DNA of 64,000 bases from Woeseiaceae bacterium (GTDB lineage Bacteria > Pseudomonadota > Gammaproteobacteria > Steroidobacterales > Woeseiaceae), in NCBI GenBank assembly GCA_028279985.1, contig JANQMR010000023.1:124001-188000 (forward strand). The letters are read 5' to 3'. The notes beneath the pieces were generated by a model, which was given only the letters and a program-made list of their open reading frames with translations, was not told where the DNA came from and did no database searches. The position numbers were made by a program, and so were the translations under genes. Position 1 is the first letter of the stretch, and the number at the start of each line of letters is the position of its first letter. Below are positions 47,669-57,181 of this stretch, one piece after another.

Positions 47669-50137
47669 ATGGATACGTACGTCGCGAAGCGGGAGGGGGA
47701 AGTCGGAACGGTTTTTTTTTCGATCGCCGCATTCGCTGGTTTGCTTGGGTTGTTTGGTAGTGAACCCGCCGCTGCGCAAGCGAATGTGAGTCAGGGTGGA
47801 GATGTAACGTCTCGAGAATCCGGGCTCGAAGAGATCGTCGTCACAGCGCGCAAGCAGGAGGAGTCGTTACAGGAGGTGCCGGTCTCGGCAGCCGTGTTCT
47901 CCGAGTCGGAAATCGAACGGCGAAAGCTCACGTCACTGGAACAGATAGCCGGCAGTACCCCGGAACTATTTGTGGCTCGTAGCTCAAATGGGTCTGGAGC
48001 GGTGATTACCATGCGCGGGATCGGTTCGCAGTCCACATCCATCGCACTTCAGCAGTCGACAGCAGTCGTTGTCGACGGGGTCTACTATGGTTCCGGTTTT
48101 TTTCTGAACGAGGCGCTTTTCGACCTCGGCTCGATCGAGGTGCTGAAGGGGCCGCAGGCGCTATTCTTCGGGAAGAATGCGACGGCAGGCGTCATCTCTG
48201 TGACTACGAAGTCTCCAACGGATCAGTTCGAGTTGAGTACTAGCGTCGGATATGAATTCACGGCGGAGGAAGCCGTGGCGGAGGGGATTATCTCCGGACC
48301 CGTGACCGATACCCTGTCGGCCCGCCTGGCTCTCCGCGCTTCCAGTATGGCCGGCGGGTACTTCGATAACCTGGCAACCGAGACACCCATTACAGCGATC
48401 GATACGGCGACCGGTCAGTTTATCCAGCATGCTCAGCAACCGAATGGCGGCGGTATGCCCGGTGCTTCAGAGCGAACGGTTCGGGGGACGATTGTGTGGC
48501 AGCCGACCGATCGTTTTACGGCGAACCTCAAGGCAACCTTGTCCTCACGCGAGGATGAGTCCAATGCCTGGAACTTCGTTCCGGTTGCATGTGGCAACGG
48601 AACCGGATTTACACAACCCAATCCAGAAGTTCCGTGCCAAGAAGAATTCGACGTGTACGTTCCGAATGCACCGGATGGCTTTGCGGGTGCCGTGCCCGGC
48701 ATGAGGGAGAATGGGGCGTCGTTTAACGACTACGAGGCCTGGACCGTGACGGCCGATTTGCGGTATGCCTGGAATGAAGCGTCGATTACATCGATAAGCA
48801 ACCTCAACTCGAGCCGAAATCGCTGGGGCCTCGGGCAGAATGTGCATTCGCCGACCTCGTTCATTGCTGCGACACAGGACTCGCAGCTAGACGTTTTTTC
48901 GAACGAAACCCGCCTAGCTTTCAATATAACGGATTCCGCCGACGCCTTGATCGGCGTGTATTATCAAAATTCCGAGCGCGATCATGATCAGGCGGCGGCA
49001 TTTGCGCCATTGGAGGACTCGAATCAACCGGGTAATCTTCGCTATGTCAGCTATATAAAACCGTCGACAATCGATGTCGAGACATTGTCCGGATTCGGGC
49101 AGGTCCGGTGGCGATTCGTTCCCGAGTGGGAACTGGCGGTGGGAGCCCGATACATCAGGGAGGAGAACAAAGGGTTCCTCGTGCAGAGTTTCGTGCTGCC
49201 GGCCTTGCAAGGGCTTTTTCCTGAAGGCGGCCCGCTATCGGCCGATCAAACGTTTACGGAGACGACGCCTGAGCTGACATTTACCTACTTCCCCAATGAT
49301 CAGGTAACTGTGTATGGCGGTTTCAAATCGGCTTACAAGTCGGGCGGGTTTTCGGCTAGCGCACTAATTGTCGCAGCGACGACGCTGTCGGATGTGGTCT
49401 TCGAGCCCGAAGAGGCCGATGGTTGGATGCTCGGATTGAAAAGCACCTGGCTGGACAATCAGCTTCGAATCAATGCCGAGATCTATCGCACAGAGTATAC
49501 GAATCTTCAGGTCGATTTCTTCGATTCCGACACTTTCCAGTTCATCACGACCAACGCAGGCGAGGCGCTGGTGGAAGGCGTTGAGGTTAATGTCGATTAT
49601 GCGCCGGCTGGGGTATCCGGTCTTGTTCTCAATGGCGCCGTTGTCTACAACGATGCGACGTATCAGGACTTCATCGCGCCATGCTATGCGGGGCAGTCCA
49701 TTGCGGCGGGCTGTAATACGACGTTCGGCTCCGGACTCGGTCAGGATCTGAGCGGTTCGCCGACCGCGGTGGCGCCCAAGTGGACTGGTTCTTTGGGGGG
49801 CGTATACGTGACGGAGATCGGTTCGGGCTTTGAGCTGGAGTTCGGGTCGAACATCCGCTACAGCGACGATTATCTGGGGTCGAACTTCGGGTCTCCATTG
49901 TCCCGGCAGGACTCGTATGTCAACGTAGATGCATCGGTTGCGCTGCGCAGAGTCGATGCTCGTTGGAGTCTTGCGCTGATCGGCAGAAACCTGACGAACA
50001 GCTTCCGGTTCAGCAGCGTTCTGGATCTGCCCAACTCCGGGTCGGGTACAGGTACCGCGAACGCAGTGCCGGCAGATGTCGTCGGGCTTGTGGACTTTCC
50101 GCGTACGGTCCTCCTGCAGCTAAGCACCCGGTTCTGA
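47669..50137 (+). CDS. TonB-dependent outer-membrane receptor
   Basis: An 822-residue receptor with signal peptide (hydrophobic FFSIAAFAGLLGLF, cleavage near AAAQA), TonB box EEIVVTARKQ, and a plug domain (LQEVPVSAAVFSESEIERRKL, GSIEVLKGPQALFFGKNATAGVISVTTK). A long beta barrel ends in an aromatic residue (VLLQLSTRF). The plug type is that of receptors for non-siderophore substrates in marine bacteria. It heads the long plus-strand operon and is presumably the uptake route for the pathway's substrate. ATG 47669 is chosen for GGAGGGGAAGG upstream. Confidence 0.93.
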   Translation: MDTYVAKREGEVGTVFFSIAAFAGLLGLFGSEPAAAQANVSQGGDVTSRESGLEEIVVTARKQEESLQEVPVSAAVFSESEIERRKLTSLEQIAGSTPELFVARSSNGSGAVITMRGIGSQSTSIALQQSTAVVVDGVYYGSGFFLNEALFDLGSIEVLKGPQALFFGKNATAGVISVTTKSPTDQFELSTSVGYEFTAEEAVAEGIISGPVTDTLSARLALRASSMAGGYFDNLATETPITAIDTATGQFIQHAQQPNGGGMPGASERTVRGTIVWQPTDRFTANLKATLSSREDESNAWNFVPVACGNGTGFTQPNPEVPCQEEFDVYVPNAPDGFAGAVPGMRENGASFNDYEAWTVTADLRYAWNEASITSISNLNSSRNRWGLGQNVHSPTSFIAATQDSQLDVFSNETRLAFNITDSADALIGVYYQNSERDHDQAAAFAPLEDSNQPGNLRYVSYIKPSTIDVETLSGFGQVRWRFVPEWELAVGARYIREENKGFLVQSFVLPALQGLFPEGGPLSADQTFTETTPELTFTYFPNDQVTVYGGFKSAYKSGGFSASALIVAATTLSDVVFEPEEADGWMLGLKSTWLDNQLRINAEIYRTEYTNLQVDFFDSDTFQFITTNAGEALVEGVEVNVDYAPAGVSGLVLNGAVVYNDATYQDFIAPCYAGQSIAAGCNTTFGSGLGQDLSGSPTAVAPKWTGSLGGVYVTEIGSGFELEFGSNIRYSDDYLGSNFGSPLSRQDSYVNVDASVALRRVDARWSLALIGRNLTNSFRFSSVLDLPNSGSGTGTANAVPADVVGLVDFPRTVLLQLSTRF

Positions 50138-50167
50138 TCATATGGCGGACCAGCAGCACTCGTCCTG

Positions 50168-51043
50168 GTGAGCGACGTTCCGGCGAAGCAGACGGTCGTC
50201 CTGGAAGAGTCGGGGATGCGCGTCGTATGTGTAGACTCCGCCTACGACGTGGACGGCCGCAACTCGGCCCGGGATATTGTCGTGACAGGTTCATATAGTG
50301 GGGTGTTGTGTGCTCGCTTCGTCTCGGCACGAAACCCTTGTGCGGCGCTCGGGGTCGATTGTGCGATTGGTCCTGAAGGAGCATCGATAGCAGGGCTTTG
50401 GTACTACGAGGCCCTTAATCTGCCTGCTGCAGCGGCTGATGTGACGACCGTGGAGCTGGGCGATGGAGTCGACGTCTACGAAAATGGCGTTATCTCGCGC
50501 CTGAATGAGCCGGCCCGCCAGTGTGGCGTGGAAGGAGGGATGCCCGTCCGGAAAGCAGCCCGGCTATTGTTGCGGAGTCGGCCGCCGGACCCTGTGGAGC
50601 CTTCATCGGTGACCCGCCGGACGGCGGTTGTCCGGGAGAAGCACGGGGCTATTGTCTGTACGGATTCCATTGCTTTTGCGTTACCGGAGGACAGGGGCCG
50701 CAATGTCCTCTGCACCGGGGGGCATACCGGTCGTAGTGCAGTCCCGTACCTGCAAGCGGCGCGTCCGCGCGGCTTCATATGTAGCGACGGAGGGCGTGGA
50801 AGAAACGACTCGGGTATCAGGGGCCTTCATGCCGTGCAAGACGACGGGCTTCCGGGTGCGACGGTCGACGCTCGCACAGCGAGGATGGGGGATGGGATGA
50901 GTACCTATCGCGATGGGATGATAAGCGCGACGAACCAGCTTGCGCGAGACCTTGGGGTTCGGGTGGGCATGGATGCGAAGGAGGCAGCGCGATTGTTGCT
51001 GGTAGGCCAAAACGGAGCCGGCGTAAGTCCCTCGGTGGAGTAA
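50168..51043 (+). CDS. Two-domain protein of unrecognised family, copy 1
   Basis: 291 residues from GTG 50168. I do not recognise the family. The protein is an internal duplication: residues about 15-137 and 160-280 share the order CVDSA or CTDSI, then IVVTGSYSG / VLCTGGHTG, then an acidic Gly-rich turn (IGPEGASIAGL / DGGRGRNDSGIRGL), AxTxELGDG / ARTARMGDG, and GVISxxNxxAxxxGVxxG. There is no signal peptide. A paralogue with the same layout lies at 53161, and hydantoinase A is between them, so it probably serves the same reaction, perhaps as an accessory subunit. Confidence 0.7.
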   Translation: MSDVPAKQTVVLEESGMRVVCVDSAYDVDGRNSARDIVVTGSYSGVLCARFVSARNPCAALGVDCAIGPEGASIAGLWYYEALNLPAAAADVTTVELGDGVDVYENGVISRLNEPARQCGVEGGMPVRKAARLLLRSRPPDPVEPSSVTRRTAVVREKHGAIVCTDSIAFALPEDRGRNVLCTGGHTGRSAVPYLQAARPRGFICSDGGRGRNDSGIRGLHAVQDDGLPGATVDARTARMGDGMSTYRDGMISATNQLARDLGVRVGMDAKEAARLLLVGQNGAGVSPSVE

Positions 51044-51089
51044 TGCGCGAGTGTGCGGCGCCGAGGACGCTCGATGTAGGACCTAGAGG

Positions 51090-53129
51090 GTGACGACACG
51101 TATTGGAATCGATATCGGCGGGACTTTCACGGACGCGGCGTCAGTCGGGCCTGACGGAGTCGTTCGGATCGGTAAGCAACTGACGTCGGCTGGCGAAGAA
51201 CATCGCGGCGCAGTGCAGGCTGCCTGCGATACCGGGTTAGATACGAACCCGGATGCCGTGCTTGCGCATGGGACGACGCTTGTCATCAATGCCTTGTTGG
51301 AGCGCCATGTCGCCCGCGTCGCTCTCGTTACAACCAGAGGTTTCGCAGATACGCACGAGTTGGCTATTGACTCCAGACCCGAACCGTATTGCCTGCGCTA
51401 CCGGCGTGCTCCGGTCTTGGTGCCGCAAGATATGCGGTTCGAGATCGATGAACGATTGACGGCGAACGGAGAGGCTTTACGTCGGCCTTCAAACGAGGAG
51501 ATCCAATCGTTAGTTGACGCGCTGAGCGATGTGAAACCGGCGGCCATCGCCGTAGCCTTTGTCAACTCGTATGTCGATCCCTCAAACGAGCTTCTGGTCG
51601 GCGATGCGCTGAAAGCGGCGTTTCCTGATGTGCCGGTGACTCTTTCCTCCGATATCAGTCAGAGGCCGAGAGAGTATCAGCGGTTCACGACAGCCGCCGC
51701 GAATGCTTCGGTTGCGCCGCTGATGCGGGCCTATCTAGGGAAGCTGAATGACTCGGTTCGCGGTGCCGGCTTTTCGGGGGATCTCGTCGTGCTCGATTCC
51801 AATGGCGGTGCGCAAAGTCTCGATGTGGCTATGGAGTTCCCAATCCGCAGCATCGAGTCGGGACCTGTCGCGGGCGCCCTCGCCTCCCTCAATTTGGCTG
51901 TTGCCCACGGTATAGATCACGCCGTTACGTTTGACATGGGAGGAACAACGGCAAAGTCATGCTTGATTGAGCACGGTCGTTTCTTCTCCACCGATTTGTA
52001 TTGGATTGGAGGGTATAGTCGCGGTTTCCCTACGCAAATTCCTTGCATCGATATTATCGAGGTCGGCGCAGGGGGCGGCTCGATTGCCTGGCTCGAAGAC
52101 GGGGCGCGGCTGAGGGTCGGGCCGCGGTCGGCCGGGGCTTCGCCAGGCCCGGCGTGCTACGGGCAAGGCGGCACGGAGCCGACGGTTACTGACGCGAACC
52201 TGTTCTGCGGCCGGCTACCGGCCGCAGAGATCTCGGGGGATCTTTCGTTAGACAAAAATGCGGCGGAGCAGTCACTTCAGCGACTGGCCAGCGAGATAGG
52301 ACTGGAGCCGCTTCGGCTTGCGCTGGGAGTACTACAGATTGCCGTGCTCTCGATGGCGGGTGCCGTGCGACGCCAAACATTGGAACTGGGGCACGATCCA
52401 CGAGATTTCTGGTTGATCGCATCCGGCGGTGCAGGCCCGATGCATGCGTGCGACGTCGCGCGAGAAGTGGGAATCCGGCACGTTGCCGTGCCTCTGCATC
52501 CGGGCCATTTATCCGCAATCGGTATGTTGAGCGCCGATCTTCGGTTTGAAGGAACAAGGGCCGTTGATCGCTTACTAAGTGAGTTGAGTCCGCGGTCCCT
52601 GTTGGCGGCAATGGACGGCATTCGCGGCGAATTGATGAGCGCACTCGGCGGGGTCGGAGCCTCGGAGTCGGATGTCGTATTTCATTACTCACTGCTAATC
52701 CGGTACGTTGGGCAGGAGCATACACTTAAGATTCGCGCGCCAGTCGACGGCATCGAAGTGCCTCCGGATTTTCAAGAGAAGTTTTCGGAAGCGTTTGTGG
52801 CCGAGTATAAGCGTCGTTTCGGTCACGCCAATCCCCTCGCAGAGACTGAGGTGGTGCACCTGGAGTTGGTGGGACGTCGATCCTTGCCTCGGCCGCAATT
52901 CCTGACGGGAGAATACAGGCCGAAAATCCAGAAGAGTACGGGCCTTGCGTACTTCAGTCTCGACGAAACCGCAGTCGAGACGGTAATCCTCGATCGCCGA
53001 TCTCTTTCGCCGGGTGACCGGTTGGTCGGTCCGTCGATTGTCTGTGAAGAGGGCTCGACATTCGTCATGCCGCCAGGCACGGAGGCTGTCGTCCTTGAAG
53101 ATCTGACGTTGCTGGCGACGGTCGAGTGA
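51090..53129 (+). CDS. hyuA: Hydantoinase A / 5-oxoprolinase alpha-like ATPase subunit
   Basis: A 679-residue HyuA-family protein. N-terminal domain with IGIDIGGTFTDAA and HGTTLVINALLE; the second actin-like half has FDMGGTTAKSCLIEHG, VGAGGGSIAWLEDG, GPRSAGASPGPACYGQGGTEPTVTDANL and ASGGAGPMHA. These phosphate-binding loops imply ATP-dependent activation of an amide, lactam or ketone. Start GTG 51090. Flanked on both sides by the paralogous two-domain proteins. The hydantoinase B-like subunit is in a different operon at 37820. Confidence 0.92.
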   Translation: MTTRIGIDIGGTFTDAASVGPDGVVRIGKQLTSAGEEHRGAVQAACDTGLDTNPDAVLAHGTTLVINALLERHVARVALVTTRGFADTHELAIDSRPEPYCLRYRRAPVLVPQDMRFEIDERLTANGEALRRPSNEEIQSLVDALSDVKPAAIAVAFVNSYVDPSNELLVGDALKAAFPDVPVTLSSDISQRPREYQRFTTAAANASVAPLMRAYLGKLNDSVRGAGFSGDLVVLDSNGGAQSLDVAMEFPIRSIESGPVAGALASLNLAVAHGIDHAVTFDMGGTTAKSCLIEHGRFFSTDLYWIGGYSRGFPTQIPCIDIIEVGAGGGSIAWLEDGARLRVGPRSAGASPGPACYGQGGTEPTVTDANLFCGRLPAAEISGDLSLDKNAAEQSLQRLASEIGLEPLRLALGVLQIAVLSMAGAVRRQTLELGHDPRDFWLIASGGAGPMHACDVAREVGIRHVAVPLHPGHLSAIGMLSADLRFEGTRAVDRLLSELSPRSLLAAMDGIRGELMSALGGVGASESDVVFHYSLLIRYVGQEHTLKIRAPVDGIEVPPDFQEKFSEAFVAEYKRRFGHANPLAETEVVHLELVGRRSLPRPQFLTGEYRPKIQKSTGLAYFSLDETAVETVILDRRSLSPGDRLVGPSIVCEEGSTFVMPPGTEAVVLEDLTLLATVE

Positions 53130-53160
53130 GGCGGTACCAGCGTGTATAGGAGTCGGTGAG

Positions 53161-54024
53161 ATGTCGGATCTATTGGAGTCAGAAGAGCATCCCCAAGACG
53201 TAATGGTGGACAGGCCCCATGGCCGCGTCGTTGCGATGGACTCGGCACGGTACGTCGACGAGACGAACCATGGCCGGGATGTGGTTGTCCCGGCCTCGTA
53301 CATCGGAGTGCTCCCCGCACGCCTAATGGCCCCGCACCGTCCGAAGGCGGTCATAGGGCATGATGGAGGAATCGGGAAAGACGGAGCAGGCATTCAAGGG
53401 CTCTACTATCTCGAGGCGCTCGGTATCCCGGCTGCCGCGGCTGCGGGGGATAGCGCCGAGCTAGGGAACGGCAAAGACTTGTATGAGTCGGGGGTGATCA
53501 GCCGGGTAAACATATTGGCGGAGAGCTGTGGAGTCGAAGCCGGTCAATCGGTGGTAGAGGCGGCCGAACTCCTACTCGAGAATGAACCACAGAACGCCGC
53601 GCCCGGTACGAAGATTCGACGCGAGATCGTCGAGACTTCGAAGACTGGACGCAACGTCGTGATTACCGACTCGATCATCTTCGCGAAGCCTGAGGATAGG
53701 GGGCGCAATGTTCTGGTCACGGCGGGACATACAGGAACCTCCGGTGCGGCATTTCTGTTGGAGTTCAGGCCTTGGGGCTTTATCTGCTCCGATGGCGGCG
53801 GCGGAAAAAACAGCTCCGGTACAGCCGGGCTTGCGATAGTCGATAAGCATGGCTTGGCCGGCGCCAGTGTTTCCGCGCAAACGGCGGCTATCGGTGATGC
53901 CTACTCTACCTATTACGACGGGGTCATCGTTGCGTGCAATGAGCATGCGCGTCGGCGTGGGGTCACTGAGGGCATGAAGGCGAAGGAGGCTGCGCGCCTT
54001 CTGCTGCAGGACGATGTGACGTAA
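53161..54024 (+). CDS. Two-domain protein of unrecognised family, copy 2
   Basis: 287 residues, paralogous to the protein at 50168 over its whole length and likewise an internal duplication (about residues 18-142 and 160-283). This copy is better preserved: VVVPASYIGVL / VLVTAGHTGTS, AVIGHDGGIGKDGAGIQGLYYLEALGIP / FICSDGGGGKNSSGTAGLAIVDKHGLA, GDSAELGNG / AQTAAIGDA, GVISRVNILAESCGVEAG / GVIVACNEHARRRGVTEG. No known catalytic signature was spotted. The stop overlaps the start of the Zn-ribbon gene (TAATG). Confidence 0.72.
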   Translation: MSDLLESEEHPQDVMVDRPHGRVVAMDSARYVDETNHGRDVVVPASYIGVLPARLMAPHRPKAVIGHDGGIGKDGAGIQGLYYLEALGIPAAAAAGDSAELGNGKDLYESGVISRVNILAESCGVEAGQSVVEAAELLLENEPQNAAPGTKIRREIVETSKTGRNVVITDSIIFAKPEDRGRNVLVTAGHTGTSGAAFLLEFRPWGFICSDGGGGKNSSGTAGLAIVDKHGLAGASVSAQTAAIGDAYSTYYDGVIVACNEHARRRGVTEGMKAKEAARLLLQDDVT

Positions 54025-54437
54025 TGGATGTCGTCCTGCCATCGGAGGCATCGGATCTGACACTGCCGTTTTGGACGGCTGCGAGTGAGCATAAATTGGT
54101 CCGGCCACTTTGCGAGCATTGTCAGCGCAGCTTCTTCGTTCCTCAAATAGCTTGTCCACGTTGTCGCTCGGAGTCCTGGAGTTACGCGGAAAGTGCGGGG
54201 CGGGGGCGTGTTTACAGTTTTACGGTGGTGCATAGAGGACCGAGCCCGGAGCACAGAGCGCCGTACGTTGTTGCGATCATCGATTTAGAGAATGAAGGCT
54301 GGTCCATGATGTCCAATGTCGTAGGGTGTCGGCCGGACGCGGTGGAGATCGGGCAGCGCGTTTCCGTTTGCTTTGGAAAACGACGGGATGGTTTGACCGT
54401 TCCGCAATTCCAGCCGGCTGAGGAATCGGCCCAATGA
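54024..54437 (+). CDS. DUF35 OB-fold protein with rubredoxin-like zinc ribbon
   Basis: 137 residues. The N-terminal helix (LTLPFWTAASEHKLVRPLC) leads into a zinc ribbon with Cys30, Cys33, Cys44 and Cys47, then an OB fold (GRGRVYSFTVVHRG, PYVVAIIDLENEG, VEIGQRVSVCFG). DUF35 proteins pair with thiolase-like enzymes; in steroid side-chain degradation they form the Ltp2-type aldolase. The matching thiolase-like gene is two genes downstream. It overlaps the ligase gene (ATGA). Confidence 0.9.
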   Translation: MDVVLPSEASDLTLPFWTAASEHKLVRPLCEHCQRSFFVPQIACPRCRSESWSYAESAGRGRVYSFTVVHRGPSPEHRAPYVVAIIDLENEGWSMMSNVVGCRPDAVEIGQRVSVCFGKRRDGLTVPQFQPAEESAQ

Positions 54438-55981
54438 ACGTCGGGCTTGCCGCGACTCGCTCGGCCCGACGATATCCGGATGCGATCGCTGCGTTCGACA
54501 GCGTGAGTGAACTGACCTGGCAGGACGTTGAGCGAAGAAGCAACCGTCTGGCGAATGCGCTGCTCGGCGCATTGAATCCGACGAAGGGCGATCGGGTCGC
54601 GTTATGGGCGCCGAACCGGGTCGAGGTGCCCGAGATACTGGCGGGAATAGCGAAGGCTGGCTTGACCTATGTCGGACTGAATTTTCGAATGAGCGATACC
54701 GATCTTCTTCAGGTCCTGGACAATGCAGACCCCCGGGCTTTGATCGTGGCGGGGGAATTTTACGATAGGGCGACGGCGATAGTCTCGGGTCGCGAGGTCC
54801 AGCTATACGATCTCGATGGATCTAAGGGGGAACATTGCCTGCGTACGCATACGCAACGGGCGTCATCTGCACCGCCGCCTACCTTGCATGAAATCCGTCC
54901 TGACGACGACTTCTGTATCGTCTATACAAGCGGTACGACAGGAACGCCGAAAGGCGTCTGGTTCGATCATGGCCGGGTGCTGCAGCATGCAACGGTCGCG
55001 GCCCTGGAGTATGAGATTTCCCAGAGCAGCCGGTATCTCATGGCCATTCCACACAACTCGTCGGTCAACATCACGCTCGTGCCTTGCATGACTATGGGGG
55101 CGGCGATGGGGTTTATCGATAGCCGAAGCTTCGATGCGGGGGCCTTCGTGGATACCGTGCAGATGACCCGGTCCACGCATTCTTATCTGGTTCCAACGCA
55201 GTTGTATCGTCTGCTCGACACTGGAACGAGTGCGGACCGTCTAGGGTCGATGTCGACCCTCGGATATGGCGCTGCGCCAATGTCTCCCGACAAAGCGGGA
55301 GAGCTGCTCGACAGATATGGACCGATATTCAATCAGTTGTATGGCATGGCGGAGATTGCATCGATTGGTACGATGCTGCGCAAGCCCGATCACGTGGCTG
55401 CGATGAACGGACGTCCGGAGTTGCTTCGATCCGCGGGACAGGCTTCGTATGCGATCGACGTGCGTGTGGTGAGCCAAGAGGGCAAGGACGTAGAGCCCGG
55501 CGAACGCGGTGAGGTGATATTCGCCGCCCCTTACATGATGAAGGGCTACTATCGAGATTCGGAGAGAACCCGAAGCGCCTTAAGAAACGGCTGGATACAC
55601 TCCGGGGACATAGCGGAGATCGACTCGGATGGATTCATCTATATCGTAGACCGGATGAAGGACTTGATCATCAGGGGAGGATTCAATATCGCGCCTGTCG
55701 AGATTGAATCGGCCCTGCACCGCCACCCGGACGTGCTGGAGGTGGGCGTAATAGGCGTGCCCGACGAGGAATGGGGCGAGTCGATAGTGGCATTCGTTTC
55801 ACCGAAGAAAGAAGGCCGGCTCGACGAAGGCGAGTTGATCGATTGGTGCCGAGATATCGCCGGTCTTGGTTCTCTTAAGATGCCGAAGGAGATTCGTTTT
55901 CTCTCCTCGCTTCCGAAGAATGCCGTCGGGAAAATCGCGAAAGACGAACTACGCCGCCAATTCGGGCTGCCACAAGGCTGA
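54434..55981 (+). CDS. Acyl-CoA ligase, ANL superfamily (second copy)
   Basis: A 515-residue AMP-forming ligase with YTSGTTGTPKGVW, NQLYGMAEIAS, the hinge YIVDRMKDLIIRGGFNIAPVEIE and the C-terminal Lys in LPKNAVGKIAKDELR. Clearly distinct from the ligase at 41907, so two different acids are probably activated in the pathway. Translationally coupled to the Zn-ribbon gene upstream. Confidence 0.9.
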   Translation: MNVGLAATRSARRYPDAIAAFDSVSELTWQDVERRSNRLANALLGALNPTKGDRVALWAPNRVEVPEILAGIAKAGLTYVGLNFRMSDTDLLQVLDNADPRALIVAGEFYDRATAIVSGREVQLYDLDGSKGEHCLRTHTQRASSAPPPTLHEIRPDDDFCIVYTSGTTGTPKGVWFDHGRVLQHATVAALEYEISQSSRYLMAIPHNSSVNITLVPCMTMGAAMGFIDSRSFDAGAFVDTVQMTRSTHSYLVPTQLYRLLDTGTSADRLGSMSTLGYGAAPMSPDKAGELLDRYGPIFNQLYGMAEIASIGTMLRKPDHVAAMNGRPELLRSAGQASYAIDVRVVSQEGKDVEPGERGEVIFAAPYMMKGYYRDSERTRSALRNGWIHSGDIAEIDSDGFIYIVDRMKDLIIRGGFNIAPVEIESALHRHPDVLEVGVIGVPDEEWGESIVAFVSPKKEGRLDEGELIDWCRDIAGLGSLKMPKEIRFLSSLPKNAVGKIAKDELRRQFGLPQG

Positions 55982-55993
55982 GCGTAGGGGATC

Positions 55994-57154
55994 GTGAGTA
56001 TTCATGACGTCGCAATCGTTGGTGTATACGCAACGGAGCAAGCCAAGCGGCAAGATAGATCCGCATTGTCCGTCTGCCTTGAAGCGGCTATCGGCGCCAT
56101 AGAGGATGCGGGCTTGGGAGTATCGGACATCGACGGTATCGCCGGCCGCTGGCCGGGGCCTGGCGGGACGTCGATGCATCCCGGATCCTTGGATTGGGCA
56201 ACGCTCCTGGGACGCGAGGTCACCTGGGTACAAGACACTTACCCACAGGGAATCCCCGCGCTACTGGACGCGGCATCGGCGATTGTAAGCGGTCAATGCA
56301 ACACCGTGTTGGTCGTTGGCGGGCAAGCCGGAATACATGACGATACGGGCAGCGTCGCATCGTATACGCGGCCCGAGAATGAGTTCGTCGCGCCGTGGGG
56401 CGCGTTTACGGCAGTGCATTTCGCGCTGGTGGCGCAGCGGTATTTGAATCTCTACTCGAATAGCCGCATCGCCGCGGCGCGTGTGGCTGCATCCATTCGG
56501 AATCAAGGCAGCCTTAATCCGCAGGCCGTGATGTATGGGAGAGGCCCCTACAGTGTAGAGGACATACTCTCGGCAGCCCCTATAGCGACGCCTTTTACCC
56601 TGTTGGATCTGTGCCTTGCGACCGAGGGTGCGGCAGCCATGGTAATTACCCGGAAAGAGGTTGCGCGAAATACCAGGGCGCCCGTCTGGTTGCTCGGCGG
56701 TGCCTGCGAGTGGTACCGCCAACAGTATGTCAACCCGCCGCGCTATGAGGACGTATGGACAACTGGAAAGTCGGCTGCAGCCAAGACGTTCGATCAGGCC
56801 GGATTGACTCCCGAGGATGTCGACGTGGCGCAACTGTACGACATCAACTCCTTCGAGATTCTCCGCCAACTGGAGGTGCTCGGCTTTTGCGAAGTAGGTG
56901 AGGCCGCCGACTTCGTAGATGACAACTTCGGCGGTGAGACCATGAATCTGCCCATCAACACTGACGGCGGCCTGATGTCCTACAGCCATATAGGGTGGGG
57001 CGGCCCGACTCTGAAGATCGTCGAGTGTGTCCATCAGTTACGTAATGAGGCGGGCTCCCGGCAGGTAACGGATGCGGCTGTCGCACTGGCGACAGGCGCA
57101 GGTTCAGGCGCTCAATATCACAACGTTGCGCTCTTGGGACGTGAGGCGGCGTGA
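55994..57154 (+). CDS. Thiolase-like (lipid-transfer / SCP-x type) protein
   Basis: 386 residues from GTG 55994. The thiolase fold is visible (DVAIVGVYATE, DGIAGRWPG, TVLVVGGQAG, LDLCLATEGAAAMVITRK, AQLYDINSFEIL, and NTDGGLMSYSHIGWGGPTLKIVECVHQL). The standard N-terminal nucleophilic Cys motif of degradative thiolases is not evident, and HIGWGG replaces the usual GHPxGxTG. That pattern, plus a DUF35 partner, fits thiolase-like aldolases that cleave a hydroxyacyl-CoA side chain. A true thiolase is not excluded. Confidence 0.82.
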   Translation: MSIHDVAIVGVYATEQAKRQDRSALSVCLEAAIGAIEDAGLGVSDIDGIAGRWPGPGGTSMHPGSLDWATLLGREVTWVQDTYPQGIPALLDAASAIVSGQCNTVLVVGGQAGIHDDTGSVASYTRPENEFVAPWGAFTAVHFALVAQRYLNLYSNSRIAAARVAASIRNQGSLNPQAVMYGRGPYSVEDILSAAPIATPFTLLDLCLATEGAAAMVITRKEVARNTRAPVWLLGGACEWYRQQYVNPPRYEDVWTTGKSAAAKTFDQAGLTPEDVDVAQLYDINSFEILRQLEVLGFCEVGEAADFVDDNFGGETMNLPINTDGGLMSYSHIGWGGPTLKIVECVHQLRNEAGSRQVTDAAVALATGAGSGAQYHNVALLGREAA

Positions 57155-57181
57155 ATCGAGCGCTTTGACGTGGAGAATAGC

